Shown: positions 52,617-62,902, counted from the stretch's first letter. The stretch is DNA of 64,000 bases from Sphingobacterium faecale (GCF_016746095.1 NZ_JAERTY010000004.1:186001-250000); one strand, 5' to 3'. Numbers and translations are program-made. The notes: generated from the letters alone by a model not told the origin.

Positions 52617-55600
52617 TTAAAAACTAGTCTGTAATGACAAAGAGAAATTACGTGCAAACGGATAATCCAAGCCACGTTCTACCTTGATGCTTGACAATCT
52701 GAATACATCATTCATGTAAAAACCAACATTGAAATTACGTAGGCCAAAACGCTTGACCTTAGCGTCATCAAAACGATACAGTAATGAAGCTGATGTCATA
52801 TCCAAGCTATTATCATTCTGTACAAAACGAGAAGAAGCATTTGTTCTCGAGCCATCTACTTCCATACGTTTAAAATAAGCAAGATCTCCGACCTGCTTCC
52901 AACGATCAGTAAGCACTCGTCTATCTGCATTATCCACCAGGTTGACATTCTCGATCTTATCCAATAGGGTCTGATTGAATAACTGCCCCCCCTGACGGTA
53001 ACTGAAATAAGCATTTAATTGGAAACCGTAATACGTGATATTGAAACCGAAAGTTCCTCTATATTTCGGAGTTGAAACGCCGGCGGACACCATGTCGTTA
53101 GCATCCCATATATATGTGGCCGACCCATCTTTTTTCAGAAACAGCTCCTGCCCTGTTGTCGGATCTATACCAAGGGAAGGCACGACCCATATCGCATCTA
53201 TGGAACTTCCTTCTTCGTATCGCGTAAAAGGGGTCTGCTCGTTGGTCATGTTTTGTAGCTTTTCATTTTGGGCTTTCATCTCATCTGAAATCTTATCAAC
53301 TATGGTCCTATTGTTTCCTAAGTTGGCCATTAATGTCAATCCGAAATCTTTGCTTGTGAGCGGTTGAATTATTTGATAACTCGCCCGCACTTCGTAGCCC
53401 TTGCTCTTGATAGCCCCTAAGTTGCCTTTGTAGGTAGAAAAACCGGTGGATAATGGCAAGCTAAAATCAGCAATAAACTTGTCTGTAAAATCATTGTAAT
53501 AGTCTGCATTGATATGTAATCTATTTTGCAGGGTACTAATATCTAGACCTAAGTTAAACTTACGGGTGCTCTGCCAAGTTAAATTGTCGTTGCCAATATT
53601 CAGTAAGTTTGCACCTATATTACTCAGGTAACTCTCATCCAAATTATAATTGTAGGTACGGTAAGCCATATAAGAATCGAACTGTTGCGCACCGGTTACC
53701 CCAATTGAAGAGCGTATACGCAGCTGGTTGATTGCTCCGCGTTGACGCAGTCCGCTCAAAAAGCTTTCTGAATGAAGATTCCAACCTGTTCCAACCGACC
53801 AAAATGGTGCAAATAGACGATCTGCCCCTACGCTGGATGAGCCGTCAAGACGGTAAGAGAAATCCAATAAATAGCGGTTGTCGTAAGCATAGTTTGCATT
53901 GCCTAAAAAGCCTACCGTACGTATGGTGGACTCAGATCCTCCGGGTCTATCGTTGACATATTTGCGCCCATAAAAGATAAAGTCTGTTAGCGCGCTGGGT
54001 AAGCCTTCCACCTGAACCATCACATTCTCGTTGCTATTCTCATTGGCACGAGCACTTAATGTGGTAAACAACTGATGTTTATCAATAGTCAGGTTGTAAT
54101 TCAAATCTAAATTAGCATCGTAGCTGAATAGCTTACCATAACCTGCTGTATAGGCACCTCGCTTGAATAAATCTGTCCCCAACTGCTTAAATGTGGTATG
54201 TTCTGCCGGCAGAAAGATCTCGCTATTATCGCTTTGATTGGTCAAAGACAAACGGCCACGTAAAGTCAAATTGGGTTTGAACTTATAGGTCAATGCTGTA
54301 TTGTTGATCAGGTTACGGGTATTTCTGAAATCCTTTCCGTTTAGGCTCGTGTTGAATACAGGATTATATACATTGTTGTATATCGCACTTTGGTGAGAGA
54401 CTATTTTCCCCTGCAATTGGGGGATAATATTACCATTCTCATCGTATGGTGAGAAATAGGGATTCATGCGTGTATACTGACTGAAAGACCCCCAGGGCGA
54501 GTTGACAGCATCGGTAAACTGCACATTCAATTGATTCTGTATCTGTATCTTTTCTCCTCGATAGCTTAGATTGATTCCACCATTGTACGATGTTCGGGAT
54601 GAGCCTTTCATTGCTCCATTATTACGGTTGTACGAAAAATCTACTCCATAGTTTACAACACCAGAACCACCATCCATAGTCACTCTATGCTTTTGACTTA
54701 AGCTATTTCGCAATGGTAGTGACGGCCAGTAAGTATCTCTCCCGCGAAGGACCTCTTTCAATCGAGCATTGTACAACATGTCTAGCCCTGTTTGATTGTC
54801 AGTGTTCGAGCTTGTATATACACCTGCCAGCTTCTCTACTTCTAATTTCTCACGAGCATTTAGTAAACGATAGTCATGAAGATCTGGGTAGCTAAATGTA
54901 AAATCCGTTTTATATCCGAAGAGCATAGTACCTTCCTTGGGCTTGATTCGCTCTACGACGATAACCCCATTGGCCCCTCGAGATCCGTATATAGCCGTCG
55001 CAGAAGCATCCTTTAAGATAGTAATGCTATTAACCTCCGTGATATCCAAATCATTGATCCTTTGTAGAGGTACCTCAAATCCATCTAGCACAAATAAAGG
55101 AAGGTTCGGATTGTTGGAGTACATATTGGCAATATCGTCCACCTTCTTATCATAGGCATTATACATGTCTTTATTCGCTCTTATATTACTCCGTACTAAG
55201 CCCGAAATATCTTCTGTCGTCGGGATACTGGAAGCACCTCTTAAGCGCATATTTGCCATCTTATTGGGGTCAGAACCATTACTCAAATCTTGTAACATTT
55301 GAATTCCTGGATCCAGTACAGACAATACGTCTAGTACATTCTGATTGCCCACACGTTTGATATCTTCCGCCGTCAAGGTATTCACGGCCCCTGTGTAGGT
55401 ACCTGCTGGCCGCTCAAAAATACCTGTAACAACAATTTCATCGATCTCTTGAGATACGGATTCGAGCTTTAAGATACCCATATTGGCTTTCGCAACAGCT
55501 CGAAACTCTTTATAGCCAAGCGAGGTAATAAGTAATGAGGCTCCCGGAGGAACATTTTTGAATAAAAACTTACCGGTAGCATCTGTCCGAGTTAGATCAA

Positions 55601-56129
55601 TACGTTTGGCTTGGGCATTAAGAAGCTGAATACTAACTCCTGAAATGGGTTTCTTAAGACTGTCAATTACCGTACCGCTGACTTCTATAGTTTGTTGTTC
55701 TACAACATATCCGGTACTAGCCTGAGAAGATATCACCTTGTTTTTAGAATTGTTGGCTATTCTTTTTTGCCGATCCTCTTTTATTAAAATTGTTTTATCT
55801 ACTATTTCGTATTGTAAAGGTAAATCCTTTAAAATTGTGGTCAGCGCCTGTCCGAGTTGCAAGTTGTGTACATCAACAAGAATCTCTGCCGAACTTTGTA
55901 CATTTTTTGCACCCCATAAAAAATTATAGCCAGTCTGCTTTTTAATTTCTTTAAACACATCTTTAAATGTAAGCTTGCTCTTCGAGATCGTTACCTCCTG
56001 GGCCAGGCTGTTTGCAGTGGCGTAGGACAAGCCAATAAAGAGTAGAAAAACGGATAATTTCATAATTCGCCAAAATTCTGGCCAGGCCATTTTCAGGCAT
56101 AGCCCATCATGTGTATTTTTTTTATACAT
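52617..56129 (-). CDS. SusC-type TonB-dependent transducer with STN domain (third locus)
   Basis: 1170 residues. The N-terminal leader with FLLFIGLSYATANSLAQ is followed by an STN domain (about 50-115, LTFKDVFKEIKKQTGYNFLW), the part that contacts FecR. Next come a carboxypeptidase-regulatory-like domain (about 150-235, VSGTVIDSLKKPISGVSIQL), the plug with RLRGASSIPTTEDISG and IYGSRGANGVIVVERI, and a barrel ending NFSLSLQTSF. It imports its ligand and signals its presence to the FecR/sigma pair encoded just upstream. Confidence 0.94.
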   Translation of the reverse strand: MYKKNTHDGLCLKMAWPEFWRIMKLSVFLLFIGLSYATANSLAQEVTISKSKLTFKDVFKEIKKQTGYNFLWGAKNVQSSAEILVDVHNLQLGQALTTILKDLPLQYEIVDKTILIKEDRQKRIANNSKNKVISSQASTGYVVEQQTIEVSGTVIDSLKKPISGVSIQLLNAQAKRIDLTRTDATGKFLFKNVPPGASLLITSLGYKEFRAVAKANMGILKLESVSQEIDEIVVTGIFERPAGTYTGAVNTLTAEDIKRVGNQNVLDVLSVLDPGIQMLQDLSNGSDPNKMANMRLRGASSIPTTEDISGLVRSNIRANKDMYNAYDKKVDDIANMYSNNPNLPLFVLDGFEVPLQRINDLDITEVNSITILKDASATAIYGSRGANGVIVVERIKPKEGTMLFGYKTDFTFSYPDLHDYRLLNAREKLEVEKLAGVYTSSNTDNQTGLDMLYNARLKEVLRGRDTYWPSLPLRNSLSQKHRVTMDGGSGVVNYGVDFSYNRNNGAMKGSSRTSYNGGINLSYRGEKIQIQNQLNVQFTDAVNSPWGSFSQYTRMNPYFSPYDENGNIIPQLQGKIVSHQSAIYNNVYNPVFNTSLNGKDFRNTRNLINNTALTYKFKPNLTLRGRLSLTNQSDNSEIFLPAEHTTFKQLGTDLFKRGAYTAGYGKLFSYDANLDLNYNLTIDKHQLFTTLSARANENSNENVMVQVEGLPSALTDFIFYGRKYVNDRPGGSESTIRTVGFLGNANYAYDNRYLLDFSYRLDGSSSVGADRLFAPFWSVGTGWNLHSESFLSGLRQRGAINQLRIRSSIGVTGAQQFDSYMAYRTYNYNLDESYLSNIGANLLNIGNDNLTWQSTRKFNLGLDISTLQNRLHINADYYNDFTDKFIADFSLPLSTGFSTYKGNLGAIKSKGYEVRASYQIIQPLTSKDFGLTLMANLGNNRTIVDKISDEMKAQNEKLQNMTNEQTPFTRYEEGSSIDAIWVVPSLGIDPTTGQELFLKKDGSATYIWDANDMVSAGVSTPKYRGTFGFNITYYGFQLNAYFSYRQGGQLFNQTLLDKIENVNLVDNADRRVLTDRWKQVGDLAYFKRMEVDGSRTNASSRFVQNDNSLDMTSASLLYRFDDAKVKRFGLRNFNVGFYMNDVFRLSSIKVERGLDYPFARNFSLSLQTSF

Positions 56130-56278
56130 TTGAGTGACAATAAGTGTTATTTAATGGTTAGTAATTTTTGCACATTCATAATTATGCCATTGAATCTGTG
56201 AATCTGAATGTTAGCGCATTCAGATTCCTCTTTTTGTTCAAGGCATATTTCTTTGGTTAGTTCTTTCTCATAAGCCTA

Positions 56279-57397
56279 TTATTTTGTTTTATATATTAAT
56301 ACTTGTTTATTACTGATTTTAAATTTTACCTGACTGTTGGTTGCTTCTAACTTGTCCAACACCTTTTTCATGCTGTCAAATCTATTCAAAACGCCCTCAT
56401 AATATTCGTTCTTCAACTCTGAATCTTGAAAGACCACATCCACATCATACCATCGGGCGAGTTTCTTCATGATTGAAGCTAAAGACTCCTTATTAAAAAT
56501 AAATTCGCCATTGATCCAAGCCAACTCTTCGGAAGCGTCTATATCAACTTTATCCAATTTGTCTCCGTTTAGAACAGTTTGTTCATTCGGTTCTAACCTA
56601 ATTTCTTTGTCTTGGTGTTTTACGGTCACAATTCCCTCAAGCAATGTTGTTTTGCTTGTCTCCTCATCAGGATAACAAGACAACATAAATTTAGTACCAA
56701 GTACACGAATCGATTGCCCTTTAGATATCACGAGAAAGGGGTGCTCAGTATCCTTCGTCACCTCAAAATAAGCTTCGCCTTGGAGTTCAACTTTTCTTTC
56801 GCCAACCCCAGAAAAAGAACTTGGATATACGAGCCGGGAATCTGCATTCAAGAATACCTTTGTTCCATCGGCCAATTGAATTTTGTATTGGCCTCCTCTT
56901 GGAGTTTTTAAAATCATCGTTTGAATCGCTGAATCACTATTTTCATCTAGTACCTTGGATCCGTCTACATAAGTCAAACCATCTGCCCCGACCAAAAGCC
57001 CTCCATTCTGTTCATCAAGAATTATTTGATCACCGTTAGGTAAGGTAAGGCTTGCTTTATTCATACCTGGTTCTACAAGAAGTTCTTTTCTGCCCCAAAA
57101 CATCCAGATCATACCTATAATAAGAATCGCAGCAGCAGATGCCCAGTAAAACGAAAACAAGCGCCGCTTTTTCTTAAACTGTGGTAAATGCGTAATGATG
57201 GATATCGCTTGTTCAGACACTACATCTTTTTCTTGTAGCTCTTGGGGGATATCCTCCCAAACCGCATCCAAAAAATCTTGGAATAACTTGGTTTTATTCT
57301 TGCTTCTCAAAAAATCACGCCATTGTTTCTCCTCTTCAACAGAGAGCATCTGGCGTTGATACGTAGACCATAAATACTTTAAGCGTTCGATATCCAT
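56279..57397 (-). CDS. FecR-type anti-sigma factor (third locus)
   Basis: 372 residues. Cytoplasmic N-terminal domain (1-80), transmembrane helix about 82-102 (YWASAAAILIIGMIWMFW), and periplasmic FecR domain (about 165-265: TPRGGQYKIQLADGTKVFLN, LQGEAYFEVTKD, VLGTKFMLSCYPDE, TTLLEGIVTV). The C-terminal DUF4974 domain (about 300-372) has SLASIMKKLARWYDVDVVF. It should respond to the STN domain of the SusC encoded 150 bases downstream. It lies 45 bases after its sigma gene. Confidence 0.92.
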   Translation of the reverse strand: MDIERLKYLWSTYQRQMLSVEEEKQWRDFLRSKNKTKLFQDFLDAVWEDIPQELQEKDVVSEQAISIITHLPQFKKKRRLFSFYWASAAAILIIGMIWMFWGRKELLVEPGMNKASLTLPNGDQIILDEQNGGLLVGADGLTYVDGSKVLDENSDSAIQTMILKTPRGGQYKIQLADGTKVFLNADSRLVYPSSFSGVGERKVELQGEAYFEVTKDTEHPFLVISKGQSIRVLGTKFMLSCYPDEETSKTTLLEGIVTVKHQDKEIRLEPNEQTVLNGDKLDKVDIDASEELAWINGEFIFNKESLASIMKKLARWYDVDVVFQDSELKNEYYEGVLNRFDSMKKVLDKLEATNSQVKFKISNKQVLIYKTK

Positions 57398-57441
57398 ATA
57401 TACTATAAGACGAAGTAGAATGAAGATCTAGGTAATGGGAT

Positions 57442-58032
57442 CTAAAAAAATTTTAAAAGAAGACCTACAATAATTAAATCGAAGTATTTTGATAGATGAA
57501 TTTTTAGTGCCTTTCGTGCTAACTTAAGATGGGAGTGTGTTGTAGAAACCTGAATATTCAGTAGTTTGGCTACTTCATTTACATTCAAGCCTTCCTTTTC
57601 GACACAGATATATACTTTCCGTTGTTGTTCGGGGAGGCTAGCTATGCCTTCTTCTAACAATCTCCTCGCGTCACGCATCAAGACCTCTTCCTCGGTGTTA
57701 TTAAAGCTGTCTCCACTGTTAATTCTTCGTATATTTTCAGTATGAATGCTATCGGCTTCTTGCTTTCTTAAAAGATCAATTGCTCTGTTTTTACTCACCT
57801 GCCTCAACCAAGAATCAAAATTCTTTATCTCACAGGCTTTCTCGCCCATGACCCACAATTTCAACATAACATCCTGTACAACCTCCTCAGCATATTGCTC
57901 AGACTGTAGAATATAATAGCAAAAAGTAAAAATTTTTCTACGATGACGATAATATAAAGTGGTGAAAGCCAATTCATCACCGTAAGCTATTTTCAGCAAC
58001 AGTTGTTCATTGGAAGCCTCTTTAATCGACAT
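57442..58032 (-). CDS. ECF-type RNA polymerase sigma factor (third locus)
   Basis: 196 residues, start MSIKEASNEQ. Region 2 runs from LAFTTLYYRHRRKIFTFCYY to VQDVMLKLWVMGEKACEIKN. SWLRQVSKNRAIDLLRKQE is the conserved end of region 2. Region 4 is LPEQQRKVYICVEKEGLNVN with VAKLLNIQVSTTHSHLKLA. It would activate the susC-to-amidohydrolase genes downstream when released by FecR. Confidence 0.92.
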   Translation of the reverse strand: MSIKEASNEQLLLKIAYGDELAFTTLYYRHRRKIFTFCYYILQSEQYAEEVVQDVMLKLWVMGEKACEIKNFDSWLRQVSKNRAIDLLRKQEADSIHTENIRRINSGDSFNNTEEEVLMRDARRLLEEGIASLPEQQRKVYICVEKEGLNVNEVAKLLNIQVSTTHSHLKLARKALKIHLSKYFDLIIVGLLLKFF

Positions 58033-58288
58033 AATTTTGATCAGTTCATTTAATTTAGTTGTCCAATATACAAATTTTCAATTTTAACCTCTTGATGTGA
58101 TGCAATAATAAACAGATACAGCTAGCGAGTAAGTAAGGCAAGCTGATTAATATATCAATTTTTACTATATTTAGATATTGGAGTTCGTTAAGGGAACTTA
58201 CTACTATGTAATAAACAATGAATCGTGCACTTTGAAGAGTTACGCCCTAGTAGAAACTGAAAACTTAAGTAAAACCCTTGATTAAACT

Positions 58289-58678
58289 CTAAAAACCATA
58301 ACGAGCTAACCAATCTGCTCCTAGTCTACACACCTTGTTGGTCTCGCTATCGCAAAGCACCCATAGTGTACGGGAGTCTACCATAAGCTTATCGTTGACA
58401 TAAAACTCGACCTTTCGTGGCTGTTTGACACCTTCGGGCACCTCAGGATAGGTTTTAACGATGATGGTATCCCCCAAAAACACCTGTTTCTTATACTGAA
58501 TATGATGGTCGTATAGCACCCAATAATCGTTTTGGTAAGGTGTTTCAACTTTTAGGATATCCCAATGCTCGGCTGCAGCCTGTTCTACCCATTGGACAAA
58601 CTGCACATTATTGACATGATTGTTGTGATCTAGGTGTCCGGCACTTACTTTAATTTCTATCGTATGTATATACTGCAT
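58289..58678 (-). CDS. Acyl-CoA thioesterase, 4HBT hot-dog fold
   Basis: 129 residues, a single hot-dog domain. The catalytic region AGHLDHNNHVNNVQFVQWVE has the Asp of the 4-hydroxybenzoyl-CoA thioesterase group at position 16 (HLDHNNHVNN). FYVNDKLMVDSRTLWVLCDS completes the fold. It hydrolyses an acyl-CoA in the cytoplasm; the acyl chain is not known. Its start lies 4 bases after the stop of the dienelactone hydrolase gene, so the two are co-transcribed. Confidence 0.82.
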   Translation of the reverse strand: MQYIHTIEIKVSAGHLDHNNHVNNVQFVQWVEQAAAEHWDILKVETPYQNDYWVLYDHHIQYKKQVFLGDTIIVKTYPEVPEGVKQPRKVEFYVNDKLMVDSRTLWVLCDSETNKVCRLGADWLARYGF

Positions 58679-58682
58679 TTCA

Positions 58683-59423
58683 TTACTTTAATAGTTCGTC
58701 TAAAAACAGAAGTGTGTGTTTCCAGGCTCTCTGGGCCATCAGAGGATTATAATCGGCCGACTCGGGGTTGGTAAAGGTATGCCCGCAATGGGCATAGTTG
58801 ATGATCTGCCAATCTGCTTTTGCGGTATTCATCTCACTAATAAAGCTATCGTAGTCGGCTTTACTGACGGACTTGTCTTCCGCTGGATGTTCAACCAGGA
58901 CTTTAGCTTTGATCAGTGAAATTGGTCGGTCTGCTGCACGGGCTAACCCGCCATGAATACTGATTACACCTTGTACAGAAAGTCCTCCTCGAGCGGCTTC
59001 AAGGGCGCCGGTACCTCCAAAACAGTAGCCGATAACGGCAATCTTTAGTGGATCAGCACCTTGTTTTATCAAGGCATCCAAGGCAAGTTGAATACGATTC
59101 TGATAAGCTTTATAATCATTCTTATACTGTCCGGCCAATTTGCTTGCGGCAGCATCGTCCTCAGGAATGTTCCCCTCTCCGTAAATATCCGCAATAAAAG
59201 CAATATATCCTTCTTTTGAAAGATCTTGACCGGCCTGTTTGGCTTCATTATCTATACCTTTCCATGCGGGTAAAATCAGTACTCCCGGAAGATTCTTTCC
59301 TTCATGAGCACTGACCATACCATGGAGCTTTTGAGTACCATCGGTATAGGTGACCGACTTAAGGTTCTGTGCCTGAATAGTGATAGAGCCCACTAACAGG
59401 GGTAATAATACTAAATATTTCAT
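58683..59423 (-). CDS. Dienelactone hydrolase family protein, secreted
   Basis: 246 residues, signal peptide 1-19 (ends ITIQAQ). Alpha/beta hydrolase of the DLH family, with Cys134 as nucleophile in AVIGYCFGGTGALEAA. GVLILPAWKGIDNEAKQ lies at the oxyanion side, EHPAEDKSV may hold the acid, and the catalytic His is in AHCGHTFTNPES near the end. The predicted signal peptide is unusual for classic cytoplasmic dienelactone hydrolases but common in Bacteroidota relatives. Substrate unknown. It precedes the thioesterase gene in one unit. Confidence 0.85.
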   Translation of the reverse strand: MKYLVLLPLLVGSITIQAQNLKSVTYTDGTQKLHGMVSAHEGKNLPGVLILPAWKGIDNEAKQAGQDLSKEGYIAFIADIYGEGNIPEDDAAASKLAGQYKNDYKAYQNRIQLALDALIKQGADPLKIAVIGYCFGGTGALEAARGGLSVQGVISIHGGLARAADRPISLIKAKVLVEHPAEDKSVSKADYDSFISEMNTAKADWQIINYAHCGHTFTNPESADYNPLMAQRAWKHTLLFLDELLK

Positions 59424-59551
59424 ACCTACTTTTTCCTAAAATAACAACTTGACCATACAATTGTTTGAATCATCAACGGTAGTTTAGCTTAATTAAATCC
59501 CAGTGACAATAAATAAAACATCTTGTTTGTTTTCAAACAAATACAGTCAAA

Positions 59552-60742
59552 CTATTGTACTTCTTTCAACCACTTAACTATTCCTTTATAAATCTTGTCC
59601 GCTGTCTGTTTATGGAACTTCTCGTTTAGTATCCTTTGCTCATCCTCCGGATTACTTAAAAAAGCGATTTCTACCAAACTATTAGGGTATTCGGTAGGCG
59701 AATTTAACAGAAAATTGAAATTGCCGATCAGACCAAATTCATTCAATCCCAAATCGAGCATTTCATCCAATATATATTTTGAAACACCCCTACTTCCATT
59801 ATGATGGTAGTAGGTACTTACCCCCTTTACCTCTGTACGGGATGAAGCATTCAGATGTAGACTGATCAGCAGGTCTGGCTTTACCTCTCTAAGCTTGAGT
59901 ACACGGTCTGTAGTCGCTATATCAATATCTTCGGTACGCGTCAAATAAACATTTTTCACGCCCTTTTTGTGTAATAATGTTTGTAACTCTTTAGCAAATT
60001 TCAAGTTATAGATCTTTTCTTCTGTACCATTTGGGCTGACTGCTCCCTTGGCATTACCACCATGCCCTGGATCAATGGCTATAAAGAGATTTTTGATTCC
60101 TTTTTTAGCTGGAGCATGCTTTACCGATATGCGTAAAGACGTATTGTCGTAATTGATGGAATAGCCCCAGTTTTGCTTTCCTTCGAGATCGATATGTATA
60201 CGGTACACATCTTTCTCCAGTTGCTCACGGTACACGCTCTTCACTATACGGGCTTTTTTCAATTGCGTGATCCATGTCGTATTGGAAGTCGCTCCAAATA
60301 CATCAACGATAATTTTATTGGGCTCTACAACCTGATAACTTCGGTACGGTAGTCGATCTGGTAAACTGATAGTCAGTACATCATAGTTATCTTTGGCCGA
60401 CAAATGCCAGGTGCCACTCAAGACATCGGCAGAAGTAACGCTGTCTGACAATTGACCACCTCGGATCACAAAATGCTTAGGAATATAGGCTTCCCAATTT
60501 TTTGACAACCTGATCTTATATCTATTCTCCACCGAATCGAGAACCACTACACGTACATCTGTATCTATAAAACCCATTTTATCGGCTCCCAACCTTACCA
60601 TACCGCCGCTATACTCGATATAGGGCAAACCGCCTGTTGTTCTTCCGACCCATGCTTTTTGAGCATATACGTGCCCAATTAAACTAATAGCAATTAGCAC
60701 GGCATAAAAAATAGGCAAAATATAGGTTTTCATAGGTTTCAT
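59552..60742 (-). CDS. N-acetylmuramoyl-L-alanine amidase (Amidase_3)
   Basis: About 396 residues from the ATG at 60742 (60733 is also good; the longer frame uses TTG at 60748). Signal peptide ending GHVYAQ. The N-terminal part (about 25-95) is SH3-like. About 105-205 resembles an AMIN domain (LPYRSYQVVEPNKIIVDVFG). The catalytic zinc domain (about 215-396) has the His of FIAIDPGHGGNAKGA, the second His in LLISLHLNASS and the Glu in SLVEIAFLSNPED. It cleaves septal or stem peptides from peptidoglycan during division or turnover. It stands alone between two units. Confidence 0.9.
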   Translation of the reverse strand: MKPMKTYILPIFYAVLIAISLIGHVYAQKAWVGRTTGGLPYIEYSGGMVRLGADKMGFIDTDVRVVVLDSVENRYKIRLSKNWEAYIPKHFVIRGGQLSDSVTSADVLSGTWHLSAKDNYDVLTISLPDRLPYRSYQVVEPNKIIVDVFGATSNTTWITQLKKARIVKSVYREQLEKDVYRIHIDLEGKQNWGYSINYDNTSLRISVKHAPAKKGIKNLFIAIDPGHGGNAKGAVSPNGTEEKIYNLKFAKELQTLLHKKGVKNVYLTRTEDIDIATTDRVLKLREVKPDLLISLHLNASSRTEVKGVSTYYHHNGSRGVSKYILDEMLDLGLNEFGLIGNFNFLLNSPTEYPNSLVEIAFLSNPEDEQRILNEKFHKQTADKIYKGIVKWLKEVQ

Positions 60743-60902
60743 ATTCAATTTATTCCAAAGCTAAGGAAATACTTCTAATTATGCCTAATAGACTGAAAAC
60801 TATACGGCGCTGACAAGAACTGCTGTCAGACTTAAACAGAAGGACATCCGCTAGATCTATGTACAGGCTGGAGTCTTCCGGGAAAATGTTATTAATCCCC
60901 TT

Positions 60903-60933
60903 TTTGATTTAATAAACTATACCGCTATATTTG
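60903..60933 (+). promoter_or_regulatory. Promoter of the plus-strand sigma/FecR/SusC module
   Basis: TTTG at 60903-60906 and TATATTTG at 60926-60933 are separated by exactly 19 bases. This is a full match to the housekeeping Bacteroidota promoter (TTTG at -33, TAnnTTTG at -7). The expected start is near 60940, about 105 bases before the sigma gene. Confidence 0.75.
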
Positions 60934-61044
60934 TCAGTAGTTACGTAGTAGAATAACGTCGAAACAACCAATAAGCATAAATTTAACACAGAAACAATCT
61001 TATTTTAATACTAATTGTGGTAATTCGTCATACAGCTTTGTAAA

Positions 61045-61623
61045 ATGGAGTCGACAGAAAACTTGGAATCGGATGAGGTCTTATGGAATGAGATTGTAAA
61101 GGACAATCAAAGTGCGTTTGCTACACTTTATCATAAGTACAGTAATTCTATTTTTACGGTAACCTTAAACCTGATCAAAGACCACAACTGTAGCGAAGAC
61201 ATCATACAAGAGGTATTTACAACAATTTGGATAAAAAGAAAGGAATTGGAGATTTCTAATATCCGTGGCTACCTCTATAGAGCCGCCCGCAATAAAGTCA
61301 TAGACCTACTACGGTCCAAAAAGGTACATATCCGTATCGAGGAGGTGAAAGATTTGATCGCTCGCGAACGAACAGATTCTGCGCTGCTACAGAAAGAAGT
61401 AAATGACCTGCTGAACCAAGGTATCAAAGCGCTTCCTCAACGATGCGGAGAGATTCTCTTCTTAAAAAAAGAAGAGCAGCTAAGTAACTATGAAATTGCA
61501 CAAAGACTCAAAATATCTCCCAAAACCGTAGAAAACCAGACAACTATAGCAATTAAGAAACTTAAAATAGCGCTTTCCAACAAGTTAGACATCTTAATGT
61601 TTATTATATTTTATATTTTTTAA
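61045..61623 (+). CDS. ECF-type RNA polymerase sigma factor (right-edge module)
   Basis: 192 residues. Region 2 is FATLYHKYSNSIFTVTLNLI with CSEDIIQEVFTTIWIKRKEL, then NIRGYLYRAARNKVIDLLRS. Region 4 is LPQRCGEILFLKKEEQLSNY with IAQRLKISPKTVENQTTIAI. It heads a sigma-FecR-SusC module on the plus strand, has its own housekeeping promoter, and is followed by FecR after 46 bases. Confidence 0.92.
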   Translation: MESTENLESDEVLWNEIVKDNQSAFATLYHKYSNSIFTVTLNLIKDHNCSEDIIQEVFTTIWIKRKELEISNIRGYLYRAARNKVIDLLRSKKVHIRIEEVKDLIARERTDSALLQKEVNDLLNQGIKALPQRCGEILFLKKEEQLSNYEIAQRLKISPKTVENQTTIAIKKLKIALSNKLDILMFIIFYIF

Positions 61624-61669
61624 TTTTTCTTTTGGGGGCACCTATCTTTTATTTCGTCTAGTTAGGTAG

Positions 61670-62785
61670 ATGAAAGATAAAAAGAACGCTAAAGATATAT
61701 CAAAGACGGAAGAAGCTATCCGTGATTACTTCTCGTTAATGGAAAGTAAGGGCGAGACTTATTCGCCTGATTTTGATGAAAAGGGTGTATTAGAACGTAT
61801 ACAATATGACATTCATAAAAGCCCTATAAAACTATCCAAAAATTGGCGCAGATGGATTGCTGTCGCTTCTTGCATAACGCTGCTGGCAGGATCGATAGTA
61901 ACATGGCAACTATGGAATAATAGTTCTCATTTTGAATTGGTATCGCTGGAGGATATAAAGATACTCCCCGCCCAAGGTACGGCCATACTGACACTGGCAA
62001 ACGGAGAAAAAATAAGTCTGGATCAATTGCAGCCCAATAGCTTAATTACTACAATAGACGGTATACAGATTTCAAAGAATGCGAATGGCGAAATAATCTA
62101 CAGTGCTGCGGATAACGTAAAGCTAAACCATATAGCTAATCATAATATTGAAACTCCTAAGGGTGGGTTTTATACCTTATTGCTACCTGATGGTTCGAAG
62201 GTATGGCTCAATGCGGAAACCAAAATCAAGTATCCCATCCATTTTGGAGGCAGCGAACGCCGTATCGAATTACAGGGTGAAGCTTATTTCAAAGTAGCTC
62301 ATGATGCGGACAAACCTTTTATAGTCAAAACGGAAAAGCAGGAAATCACCGTACTCGGCACCTCCTTCAATGTAGAAGCATATGAAAAAAATCTCGAGGC
62401 AACAACATTGGTAGAGGGGTCTGTAAAAATATCTTGCCCACAGGGACATCTCACCCTCGAGCCGGGACAACAAGCTATAGTGGACAGTAAAAATGCTATC
62501 CAGAAGAAACAGGTTGACGAGAGTCAATACACGGCTTGGATAAATGGAGATTTCAGCTTCGTAGATACGAAGATCAATGATGTTATGTCCCAGATATCAA
62601 GATGGTACAATGTCGATATCGTGTATGACCAAAAAGAAAATGATCTGCGGATCAGTGGCATGGTAGCACGAAACAAACCATTAGATACGGTATTGAATAT
62701 ACTGGAAATGACGGGCAAAGTAAAATTTAAACTAGAAGTAAACTCAAATAATCAAGAAAGGAGGATACGGGTAAAAATCATGTAA
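61670..62785 (+). CDS. FecR-type anti-sigma factor (right-edge module)
   Basis: 371 residues. N-terminal cytoplasmic domain (1-60), transmembrane helix about 62-82 (WIAVASCITLLAGSIVTWQL), FecR domain (about 160-260: TPKGGFYTLLLPDGSKVWLN, LQGEAYFKVAHDADKPF, VLGTSFNVEAYEKN, TTLVEGSVKIS). The C-terminal DUF4974 domain (about 295-371) has KINDVMSQISRWYNVDIVYD. It is the partner of the sigma factor just upstream and of the STN-SusC that starts 117 bases later. Confidence 0.93.
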   Translation: MKDKKNAKDISKTEEAIRDYFSLMESKGETYSPDFDEKGVLERIQYDIHKSPIKLSKNWRRWIAVASCITLLAGSIVTWQLWNNSSHFELVSLEDIKILPAQGTAILTLANGEKISLDQLQPNSLITTIDGIQISKNANGEIIYSAADNVKLNHIANHNIETPKGGFYTLLLPDGSKVWLNAETKIKYPIHFGGSERRIELQGEAYFKVAHDADKPFIVKTEKQEITVLGTSFNVEAYEKNLEATTLVEGSVKISCPQGHLTLEPGQQAIVDSKNAIQKKQVDESQYTAWINGDFSFVDTKINDVMSQISRWYNVDIVYDQKENDLRISGMVARNKPLDTVLNILEMTGKVKFKLEVNSNNQERRIRVKIM

Positions 62786-62902
62786 TCCCAATCCATCCAA
62801 AAACAAAAAATCAGAAGTGCGGGAACACTCCTGATCGTCAGTCTTTCGGATGATCAAATTTAGTAGCAACACAAATCGGAAAACCGTAAAACTTTAAATC
62901 AA

